From Flammula alnicola (lineage: Eukaryota > Basidiomycota > Agaricomycetes > Agaricales > Strophariaceae), in the NCBI GenBank assembly GCA_015499995.1, contig JADNRV010000127.1, positions 93,543 to 157,542 on the forward strand: a stretch of 64,000 nt of DNA. Reading direction: 5' to 3'. A model generated the notes under the pieces. It searched no databases and had not been told where the DNA came from. It was given only the letters and a program-made list of their open reading frames with translations. Positions 47,874 to 58,635 of this stretch are shown one piece after another. The position numbers were made by a program, and so were the translations under genes. Within the stretch, counting starts at the first letter, position 1. Each line of letters opens with the position of its first letter.

Positions 47874-48699
47874 GTGATACCCTCGAATAGCTCTAATCTG
47901 TCCGTGAAGAGCCAGGGGAGTCGACCATCGTCTAGCCTTTCAAGACCTGCTTCAAGGAATACTTCTCGTCCTTCGTCCAGTACAACCCCAAGACCAGCAT
48001 CCAGCTTATCGATACGTCCAGCATCGAGTGCCTCGACGCGTCCACAATCGCGATTTTCTCAGCGACCGCATTCAAGACATGCAAGATCACGCTTGATACC
48101 CATATGCCAGACTTTGGTCTCGCAAATTACTGGCTTGCACGAAGAAGGCACTGAAAAGGATGTCGATGGCGAGGAATTCCGGGAGCTGGTGGAGTATGCT
48201 GTGAAGAATTTGGAGACTTCGACTATCAACAAGGCTGCTGCAAGCGTGGACTTGAGTGTCATTGATCGGCAGATAAGTGGGTAGGTACCTCTTCGTGTTT
48301 CGTGTTCCAGCAAATCTCATTGGTCACCTAATGTAGGCATGCTCTCAAGGCTCGAATTAACTCCAGAGACGCCCTCGGAGAAGCTTTAGAATCTGCTTAT
48401 AAGACGCTGGAGCTCCACCTCGAAGAGCGAGAGGCTGATCTCGACTAGGACATCAAGGTAAGGGTAAGGTGACTTCGTTGTACCTCACTAAGTAAATGTC
48501 CTCAGCATGTTTTCCAGGCATCGCGTATCCCAGATCATCTACAGCTTCTGGTTAGTTCAGGTCTTTTATCATAAATTACACTGCTAATCTACATAAGTTA
48601 GCTTGCTCTCAGTGAACCGCCTTCAGATGGTACAGTCGAAACGGCGAAGACGTACCTCGAAACGGTCACAAATCCACCACCTCCGACACTTACCTGGGC
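47874..48699 (+). pseudogene. GCP5/Mod21 N-terminal fragment, broken copy
   Basis: This copy matches 58636-59457 at high identity, including about 240 bp upstream and the introns. Its start ATG is GTG (47874), and a CAG codon of the other copy is TAG at 48446-48448. Similarity stops at about 48699 in the middle of the TLTWA segment, after which sequence is unrelated. The encoded part is a Ser/Arg-Pro-rich head (PSSSLSRPASRNTSRPSS) followed by helical sequence (CQTLVSQITGLHEE, FRELVEYAVKNLE). It cannot make the gamma-tubulin complex protein. Confidence 0.8.
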
Positions 48700-49594
48700 T
48701 GCAGCTCCAGCCCACGAGGACATTCAAGTTGATCTTATGCCCTTCCCTGCTACCCACTGTAAGACTTCATGTCTCTGTATGATAAAATTCGCTAATAATT
48801 TACATCGTAAGTTTCCCTAAATCTAATCAATCTTGCTTGTTTACGGTCATTAATAACGCAAGTCCAAGGACTTGATATTTTCAACGTCCTTATATGACTC
48901 GTTCGAGCTACGTTAATTCCCGAGCAATCTCGAGACCATCGGGATCCGTTGGAAGAACTTCATGGTCGGAACCCAAGAAGAATTTCTCCACCCAGATCGA
49001 GGGTGGTCACAACTCAACGAAATTCTTCCCAACACTAATTACCTTTGATTAGAAAAGAACATTTTCCGTCTGGATCTTGGGTACACGTCAAGACCATGCT
49101 ATTATGGATCCGCAATGCTCGCCGACCGAATTAAGCCTCTCACAGACGATCGATGTTTCTGTTCCCTTGCAATGTCATGAGGATCTCGCGGACCATATCA
49201 TCTTCGTCAATATAGTGCTGGTCAAAGTAGTAGAGAAATTATGCAATAAATGAAAGCCGCCCAACTTACATCTGGCTACAACAAGGCCGTAGACTCCTCG
49301 CAAAATGAATTCCCGAACTGCAAAAAGTCGGGGTAGAATAAGCGTTGTTCAACGTTGAACGTTGAAAGCCGATTTTCTTGCATCCAGAAGTTGTGGGAAG
49401 TCCAAGTCTTGCCCCGCGTGCCGCTAGCTGCAATCACAAGAGTGCCAACACTGGGGCCGGTAGCTGGGTTGAATTCGAGAATATCGAAAAAGGGCTTCTA
49501 TATGTGCCTAGTCAGCGCCCCAATTTAAATGGCATACTCTATACAGATCCTTAGCTCGAACACTTGTCTTGAAGCTTGAACGGTTGCCCCAAGT
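48700..49594. other. Intergenic region
   Basis: No gene recognised. It contains a TTCAACGTTGAA palindrome near 49348 and begins at the break of the GCP5-fragment duplication. Confidence 0.5.
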
Positions 49595-49808
49595 TACCCC
49601 TTAGATATTTAGATAGGAGATTTGCAGGAGATCTTTATAAGCATACAAGTGTGATATAGTAAAGGGATAGAGTCATTGACTCCTGCCTAGTCCTGCACAA
49701 AATCTGCCCTCTATTAGTTTTGATAGGCGTGGTACGTCAATAGAGATAACCGACTTAGCAAGAACTATGTATCAAGCGACACAAGGTCAATCACAAGCAG
49801 TATATGGA

Positions 49809-51528
49809 CTAGACCCCATGGTACTCTACTGACAGTTGGATCAAGTCCAAAACGACCCCTCCCTGATTGGTCAGTATTTCGACATTGACTCCCGCTTCCC
49901 GAATTCGCATCAAACTAAGGAGGAGATCTTTATTGATATAGTCATCCGGTCTTGTATTCAAAGATTTTATGTTGCCAGTGAAAGCGAGGCGCATACAGCG
50001 TAATCTCCGTTTTCTCTTGACGCCGGCAGGCGTGGTATTGTCAATGGGAGAATCAAGGTATGCGTGTCGGATATCGACGTCTTGCACGGGTCCCTCGAGA
50101 ATGCCCAAGAGAGAGCTCCACGCAAAGTTTCGAATTCCCGTGAAATGTAGAATTTCGAGGCGAGGAAGAAACCCGAGGGGTACTTCGGTTACCGGCAGCT
50201 CAGCAGCAAGGTGGTGGAGGAATTTATCTGTCATCAGGTCGGCACTACGGGGGACAGCTGATATTGACAAATGTGTAATGCCGGGCAACTTTTCCAGAAG
50301 GTCGATTAAATGGTGATCGTCGGCAGGAGCTCGAATATCCAAAGATACGAGGGGACTTTGAGAGCGAGTGAAGAGCGAGATAAGTTCGTCCTTGGGGAAA
50401 TAGGGCGATAGAGCTGAGTGAAAGCCAAATGATTCCAGAGACGGAACATCAAGTAGGTTGATCAAGTCGGATAGATATCGATTTGAGGGGCCCCCAGCGG
50501 AGCTGATATACAGGTGCTTGAGCGACGGATGTGTAGCATGCGCAGCTAGTTCAGGAAATCCTTCGTTGGAAGTCTTTTTGACATTGCGAAACTTGCCAGT
50601 CACCAGTCTCTGGGCGGCATATAGGATCGTCAATATTTCATCTGGGCTGTTGGAATGACCTTCAAAATACGTAAGGTTATCCCATTGCACGACAGCATTC
50701 GAAACCGAGATATTTTCGTTGAGTACCAAACGGCGGAGGGAAGGAGTTTTGGGTAGGTGGAAGTTAGAACCCCTCGAGTGATTGTCAGGAAGGAGGCGAA
50801 TGGTTTCGAGCATCGGAGCCTGCATGAGATCGCCAATGATGTAGCGGTAGTAGCGCATATCAGAATGTAACGTTAAGCTATGCCAGCGGTGGGAATACTG
50901 TCGGACAACGTCGAATAAACGAGAAAAAGATTCCTCTTGCACTCGGTGGTCTGGAAGGTCCATGGTAAGGCTTATAGACAGTGGAAGCTGGCCTGAACGG
51001 TCGAGCCACTGTTTCACTAACTCTGCCTGCGAGCCTCGGAGGTCAAACCTAAACAAAAAGATGTTTGCGGATGCCCAAAGTCGTGGTATTTTGAGAGCGA
51101 TCTCCCGCCACGTTCTGCAAACAGAAGCGAGGAGCAGCGGAGGAGACCAATCAGCTTTATTGGAAGGTTGTTCGTACAGCACATGGTCATTTACGCCCTC
51201 CACGTATAGCGCAAAAACATATGATGTGATCTCGCAAGGGAGGCGATGGACGAGTGGGTCGTGATGGTGGTTAATTTCGGTCTTCAATGCACTTCGTTTT
51301 TCCAGGAGATCGACGAGTTGATGATCTATGATCGCGTCCAATTCTACGAGCTTCACGCATGCAGCACAGGGTTGTCCGTTAGAGATTGAACATTTGTGAG
51401 GGTCATAGTTGGATAAGGATTCCAACACGATTTTTCGAGCTTTCTAGGAAAGACGATAGGTTCAGGCATTTAGAATTTGGAAAGCGCAAACGGAGTAATC
51501 AGTTACTACTCACTATATCTAGTGCCAT
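49809..51528 (-). CDS. F-box-like protein, paralogue 3
   Basis: Exon 1 51528-51514 (MALDI), 70-nt intron (GTGAGT to CCTAG), exon 2 51443-49809; about 549 aa. The codon matching the internal ATG of paralogues 1 and 2 is GTG here (51428), so translation must start in the 5-codon exon. F-box-like motif DPLVHRLPCEITSYVFALYV, then CRTWREIALKIPRLW. It is very similar to paralogue 2 over the full length and into both flanks (3' flank 49598-49808; 5' CTGTGACGTTCCTTCTA), so the two arose by recent segmental duplication. Confidence 0.82.
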
Positions 51529-52038
51529 CGGTGGTATAGAAGGAACGTCACAGAGTTTGATGATGAATGACTGCAAGAATGAAGTGGAGGGGAGATAAAA
51601 GTACTGTGGGAACAATACTTAGATCAGTGAACGAAAGTTCTCCCCAGTTACTCGAGCAGGTGGCCGACTGCAGCCTGCCAGGTCGATGCAGGCCCCTAAC
51701 TATTACTCAGGCCGGTCAAACGTGTGTCGGGGTTTATCGATTATCATTCGATCATTATTCAAGCTGTCCTGCCATGGTAAAGCGACAACTTTCGCCGAGG
51801 AAATTAATGTGCAGCTATGCAGACATGACAAGTCATCTGAGGTGCAGTTTTGCTGATCAAATCACGATCGTATGAGGAGCATATGCCATTTGAATAAGGA
51901 ATTACCAGTCTTAGAACCTATGCAATACAAGGGACATATCGTCGTATGTATAACGAGCAGCCTGAAGGAATAACTTTGCATAAAGGCATGACAAAAAAAT
52001 CAAAAGTTATACGGAGTTGCGAAACATTCACCATATTT
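51529..52038. other. Intergenic region, F-box 3 to protease gene
   Basis: No gene recognised; presumably the 3' flank of the protease gene and the F-box 3 promoter. Confidence 0.5.
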
Positions 52039-55000
52039 TTAGGCATTAGATTTGGAGGCAGGATTTGCATCGGATTGAGCAGCCTTCTCCTTAAAGCTCG
52101 AGTTGTAATCAGCGTCCGACAGCAGGAACCCGTCGGGTAGCTTAACAGGAATCAGCTCTGTCTTGTCGTTATCCGTGAACTGCAAGATGTATCCGAGGAT
52201 CTACAGTCCATCGGTCAGCATTAGTGCGCGTCATGCGGAAGAAACACGTACCTGGGGACCAGGGATACGAATGATGCAGCCGTCACCCTTCTGAACGAAT
52301 GAATACGACTTATCCGAGGCTTTGCTGTGTTCAGACTTGTTCATCGAGAAACAAAGAATTCCCGCCGAAGTCGCAGCATACTTCTCAATCTCTGCCCCTG
52401 CCGCCTTGATATCGGTACTGGTTATATGAATTTTGACGGTAATATCCTATGCGAGAATAAGCGTCAATAAGGCGAAACAAGAAAATAAAGGACAAGAAGC
52501 ACCTTGCAAATGATAAAGCCTGCGGGGTAAGCAGGCAGGACACACTTGTTGAGGTCATCCCACACCGTCGTGTCCGAATTGTTGCTCAGGTCGCTAAAGT
52601 GCTCAATACCCTGCGGCCACCGTGACCATGTGATATTGGGGTCGAGATGGTAAAAGTCGGTCGATTGCTTGAAGAATTGAGGCTGGAACCAACCGCCACG
52701 ATCGACCGTGACCAACGTTGCACGGAAGCCTACCTCGACGTCGACGGATGCCGCTAAGCTGCTGGTCTTGGTCTCCGCAGATGTCTCACTGCTCTCCGAA
52801 TGATACGATCCGAAGAACAAACTGACATTCATATCAGAGAGCGACGCCTTGCTCGCTTCGCTCGCAGAGTTGTACTTGGTGTCCACGCTATGCTTCATGT
52901 AGATATCTTGCCAACGACTGCCTCCAGAAGACGTCTTCTCTGGAGGGTACACATCGACGCTCTGGATAGAGTTGGGGTCCGATGTCTTTGTGGGATCTAT
53001 ATCCGTCGACGGTGGAGTAGGGTGGTATTGCAAGGATTGAAGGCGAGTTGTCAACTCGGAAATATCCTTGGTAAGCGCTGCGATCTTCACGTTCGTCTCG
53101 ACGATTTCTTGGCTCGTATCGCTCGCTTCAGCCAGGGACTTGGCCGCCATAACCTGCGTCAAAGCACGAGTGGTCTTCGTCACCGCCAACTGCGCGTCTG
53201 TAAGCGCTTTCATGCTTTTTTCGATTTTGTCAAAGGCTGCATCCAGAATTTTTGCATTGCGCGCCGCAGGCACGAAATCGGTCATGACGAACTCGTTATT
53301 GGCGTTGATGCAGGCACGGGCGAGGGCGACCACGTTGCTCGTATAAGTCGAATTCAGGTCGAATACTGCGTTGTCGTATGCGGTTTGCAGCCCCTGGAGC
53401 TCGGTTTGCAATTCCTGCACGCTCTTCTTCGGATTGCATTGTAAAATGGCTATGCGTGCGTTCAAGTCATCCAGTTCCTTCGACTTTATCTGCAGTTGCT
53501 GTGCAATCGCATCCTTGTCGGCTGTCAGATCCTCCATGGTGAATGACGTCGAAAGGCTCTGGAACCAATCGACTGGAGACATCTGCACCGGGTAGACCTT
53601 CATGCTCCCGTCCATCGAGCTCATCGCGGATTCACGGAGAGCGTCCTTGGCATCTTGGAGGCACTCCGCTGGCGTCTTGATGTCCATGTAGCCCATGTAC
53701 TGGCGAATGACGTGAGAGTAACCGCGAACGACGGCATCGGCATACTTGGACGCAAGCTGAGACTCCCGAATGGCCGTGATATGCGCCAGCCTGCGCGTTA
53801 GAGCATCTAAGTCCTCGTGTTTCGTGTTCTTGATCATTTCGTCCCGCTCCAGTTCCCATGCCTGCTTGGCCTCCAGATACTCGTGCATGAATGCCTCCGC
53901 CAATTCCATGCGATTGACCTTGTTGTCGTCGCTCAGCTTGTTGGCGACCGAAAACTGCGGCTTGGTGTCGGAATCGACGAAACTGACCGAAGAAGATGCT
54001 GCATTAAGGGCATGGGCAACTCCGGAGGGCGCATCCGACGACGAAGTACCCGCCGTCGCCTTCGAGTTCTGGGCTGCAATCAAATCTTTCACCCAACCGG
54101 CTGTAGGAACGTCTGCCAAAAGCCATTCACGGATCTGGCCTTGTTGCTTGGTGAAATTCATCAACGAGTCTTCAACGCGAGGAACGAGGTTATTCAACAC
54201 CTCTTCGTATACGATCGAAAGGTTGATGCCGCTTGGTGCTCCAATCACCGGACCGATGGTGTAGAGCTGATCAACCAATCGAAATTCGCTCTCGTTCACG
54301 ACGGTCGGCTTGATGAATTGGCCGTATATTCCTGCCTTGTTAGTGTCCCAGGCATACAGGTCTTCTTGCAGGAAGCGACCTGGAAACTGCAAGGCAAATA
54401 TTTGGCCGGTCGTCGGTTTGAAGAAAGAGGAAAGGGTCGTCAAGAGTTCGTCCAGGAAGGACCCCTTGCTGGCTTTTGAAGGAATGTCGGCCAGGACGTC
54501 CCTCGCGAGTGCAAAATTGGACGGTGGAATGACGGATGAGGGAATGACAGCATGAGCAGGCTGGTCTCTTGCTGCGCTCTGAGCGGCGATGATGGCGGAA
54601 GCTCGAGCAGCAATGACACTGCTTAAAGCACTGTTAAACCTCTGACGGTAATATTCGATGCGATTCCTAAATTCATCGGTGTCAAGTGCCTCGCCGAAGG
54701 CGAGGTCCCGAAGTCCCAGAAGATCGTTTGCGCTTGCCCCAAGACCCAAAGTCGCGAGGTTTTGTCGCAATGCATCTTTCTCACTGCGGGGTGAGTAAGG
54801 ATAGGCAGCCTAATTGATAGTATAATGAGTAAGATGTAAGAGAGAGGAAAGAGAGGAAATCTTACTCCAAGTAATGCGTAGTCTATATCCGAGGGCAGTT
54901 TATTAGGTCCCGTCGCATGAAAACCGAAGATATACTTGATCTCGTCCCAGAAAGATGACGTTTTCAATTTGCGGTTGGGATACAACATGATCGATTTCGG

Positions 55001-57725
55001 GTCCCACAGCGTCGCAGTCCATATCTTCGCGGCCTCTTCAGGTTTGTCTGTGGTTTTCGTATATGGAGAATTCTGTTCGTGTATGAGCCCAAGGGTATGG
55101 CCTATCTCGTGGTAGACTACACTCCTCTCGTCGTCTTTGTCATCTTGGTTTGTAAACCCCTCCGCAGGTACATCGGTCGCGGAAAACCATAAAGTCGTGT
55201 CAACAGTTCCACGACAAGTCGGATCAGTTCTTTGCTCAGGCGTCAGTTTTCGCTTGGCGATTTTGCTCCAGGAGCGTAGATTCGGCGTAGCGGTTTGTTG
55301 AAAGTAGATGCAGACCAAAGCAGAATCAGCGTAGTTCGTAGGAACCCAGTCGAAGTGGAGATTGACTCGCGCCTCGTAGTCACGAAAAACTGCTTCGACA
55401 AGGTCCCTGCGATGTTGTGAAGGGTAATTTTTTCCATCTTGGTCCCACATAATGGTGATAGTTTGTTGTGGAGTCCAAAGCTCGTCAGACTTCGTGGCAA
55501 CCGCTCTCAGAGCACCCGTTCCTTCAGAGTCATATCCAGGGTACACGTCCTCTGCACCGCATCGGCCAATACCATCGTCCACGGGTTCTGCTGCACTCCG
55601 AGCGGCGACGACGCCGGTTAAAGCATTAAATAGCGCCTGACGGTAGGCATCGAGACAATCGGAAAATTGATGTGTACCTTCCACGCTAAATGCATCGTCC
55701 CGAAGTCTCAGAAGGTTGTCCGAACTCGCCTGAAGACCCAAGACCGTTATATCATGTTCCAAGTTATCACAAATATGGCCTCGTGGATAAGGGTAGATAG
55801 CCTAATAGATCATATGGTCGCAGCATGAGCAAGTTATACGATATGAAAACAAGGAAATCTCACCCCGAGGAATGCGTAATCAAGCCCTGAAGGCTCAGGG
55901 TTGATTCCCGTCATCCCAGGCAACTTCTTCAAGGCCTGGCAAGGATACAGCATGACGGATTTGGGATCCCATTGTGTCGCAATCCACATTTTTGCGGCAT
56001 CTGAAGGCGTGTTTGTCGTTTCGGTGTAAGGAGAAGTATGTTCGTGTCTGAGCCCAAGGATATGTCCAATCTCGTGGAAAACCGTGTGTTGCTCCACGGT
56101 CTGGTGATAAAGTGATTGGGACACTTCCTCGAGTACCTGGAATCTGTTAAAAAATAACCCCGTTTGAGGGGGTGCACCTGGGGCGTCTATTGGGCTGCGC
56201 ACTTCTGCGCCAATTCTGCTCCAACTTGCGCTCGTCGGGTCGTCGTCAACTTGAAAATAGATGCGGACCATCGCTTGCTCATTCTTGGGAACCCACTGGA
56301 AGCGGATATTCCCTCGCTCCTGGTAGGCGACAAACACGTTCTCGATAATGTCTTTGCGATGAGGTGTAGCTATTGCGTTGCCTTGCTCCCATGCATAGGT
56401 GATCGTGGCGCCTGGAGTCCAAAGGTCACTGTACCTTGTCGCGACCGCTCTCGAAGCAGCTGTAGAGCCAGCACCAAAGAAGTCCTCTGTACGACATGCG
56501 ATAATATCCGAGTTAATGACTTCATCATCCCCAGGTTTCGCTGCAAAGGAAGGTGGTTTTTCTCTAGCGGCTCGGATATCTATGCACCAGCGAGTGAATT
56601 CGAAACGGATTTCGTTGATGCTTTGGCCACGGTAGAGGTCCATCAACGTCGTCTTGGGGTCGCCATCCACGCCGGCGACGTCCAGGGCGTTTTTGAATAG
56701 CTGAAGGCCAGGAATATCATTCTTCGTATCTGATTCGTCGAAAAATGGATAATTAATGGTCATAAATGCCTTGTCGAGCGCTGACAATTCGTTGTTGGGT
56801 TTAACTTCGATGCCCTCATTGTTCATTTCTGCGGGCATAAAATACCTACATTCATAGCGTCAGAAATAAAGGCTATAGGAATCGAACCGAGAGCACTGAC
56901 ATCATGATGGACTTCAAATCAATATCCGAGTAATTGCTAAGCTCTTGATCATTGTAGACCGAAAGTATTTGGTCTCGAACTTCTTGTTCTGACCAACCCT
57001 GGGTCCTTTCGTAGAATTGGAGAACAGCTGTGAGCGCTGTTAATCGACGAAAAGACGATAGAAAGGGAGTACATGCCTGATTCTTTGAGAGTAATGTTAT
57101 TTCCACGCAGAGGGGACTGATGCTCGTGCATCAAGCCAAGAGTGTGGCCGAACTCGTGCAGGATCACAGCTCGCTCGTCAGCAGATATGGCATCGTTGTC
57201 TCCGCTGACCCACCCCAAGTTCATAGTAGCCTTGCTAACATCGATCTTGGAAACTTCGTTGCCGACGTAGGACCAGGAGCCATCATAAGGCTTGAACGTA
57301 ATACGAATGTTCGAAGCAGCAAGGTTGTCCGTTACAGCAAAGCTGATGTTCGCATAGTTCGACCATTCCAAAACAACGCGGGTGACTTTACTTTGCTGGT
57401 TCTGTTGGTAAACGGTCAAGGGGGCGCGATCCAGAAATGCATAATGCAATTGCTGCAATTCGTCCTTAGCCTTATGATCTCTGTATAGTGAATCACGACA
57501 TACCGCATGATTTGGCCACAAGCGATCAGTGCGTGTGACGACAGCTTTCATGGCTTGGTAAGCAGGATTTACGGCTGCCATCCTCACGAGGCGTGCGCCA
57601 TCCGTATCGATGACCGCTTCGGCGCAAGCCGCCTGGTACCATGAAGGTTAAGAATTATCATCACCAGTACTGGTTGGGTTATCGGCGACGGTCTTGTTCG
57701 TATCTGACGTTGTCGTAGTCGCCAT
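52039..57725 (-). CDS. Giant protein: three metzincin-type zinc protease domains plus helical tail
   Basis: Nine exons (minus: 57725-57665, 57616-57504, 57452-57077, 57036-56901, 56845-55864, 55801-54866, 54809-52503, 52446-52252, 52200-52039) join without a stop to about 1755 aa. Three protease modules each have the metzincin zinc motif HExxHxxGxxHE and a Met-turn: HEFGHTLGLMHE (about 157) with SIMMY; HEIGHILGLRHE (about 486) with SVMLY; HEIGHTLGLIHE (about 787) with SIMLY. All ligands are kept in all three. A helical spacer related between modules (LGLxAS..LLxLRD.AF) follows each. From about 869 on there is an 890-aa tail, helical with a long coiled coil around 1240-1420, ending in a beta-like part (FRATLVTVDRGGWFQPQFF, AYPAGFIICKDITVKI). 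There is no signal peptide, so it may be cytoplasmic or released on injury. Function unknown; a defensive role is only a guess. Intron 3 would be GC-AG. Confidence 0.78.
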
Positions 57726-58635
57726 TGAGAAATATGTTGGATATATGAAAATTGACGACCATAGCAATATGAGAATCTAACACTTTTTATGCAAGAGTTG
57801 AAAGGCCATAGGGACTCGAACTTGCGCTGTTAGAGCGCTTGGACTCGTCCAGAGCATTGTTGGACGAGCTTCAGTGACTTTAGGTTCAGAGTGTCAGTCA
57901 GAACAACACGCCAGCGAATGTATTCCGCACCAGACTTCAACATGACCTCGAAAAGTCCAGACTGATGTTGGACTGGCGCAGACATTTCTGCCAAGCCTGT
58001 CACGCTCTGCCATAATCCATCCTCGAGGCAGAGAAGTGCATTGTGGCATAGCTGTCATCCATGACTAGAAATAATGGTATGCGGTAGAGGCGAGCACGGT
58101 CTGGCCTATTGGACATTCGAAGGGGTTGGAAGAAAGTTTACATGAGGACCGTTGCAAGGAACAACACCACAAGAATTCCAAGAGCCGTTGGGATTACGGG
58201 CCATACTGTCTCGACCGCACCAGTCCTGTTTGACGAAAATGTGGGCAGTTCTACGGGGCGCAAATTTCGATTCAAGTTTGGTTGATGCTAGCAGAGCCTG
58301 AGGAAGCCTCGGATCGTGTCGCAAAAGCGCGAGAGTCACAAACCATGTGCCTCGTTCGCGTTACTTTGTGGATTTGTGGGCCGCATAATCATGATCATAA
58401 TCAAGGTTGCATTTCGTTCAAATTTGGTTACATACCGTAGCTTCAAAGATATAATTGTAGGTTCATGGCCCTGGTGGCCTACCTGCCATATAGTAATAAC
58501 ACCTATTGATTCATTGCGCGGACGATGTGGTTGAGGAGAAATTATTCGTGATTTTTTCCGTCACTTCCAAGTTTGCAACCATGGACAGCTTGATCGCAAC
58601 TCTCATGTACTATAAAGGAGCCTACGGTCAACGAC
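57726..58635. other. Intergenic region with duplicated GCP5-fragment promoter
   Basis: 58380-58635 is similar to 47629-47873 (…ATCAAGGTTGCATTTCG…, GGTTGAGGAGAAATTATTCG). CTATAAAG-type TATA elements occur at 47851 and 58611. Positions 57790-57870 contain a tRNA-like GTTCGAGTCCC on the minus strand that does not fold as a tRNA. Confidence 0.6.

Noticed and set aside
57790..57900. tRNA gene on the minus strand suggested by GTTCGAGTCCC
   Set aside because: The bases flanking the T-loop-like sequence do not pair, the supposed anticodon loop lacks the U before the anticodon, and no acceptor stem is found.
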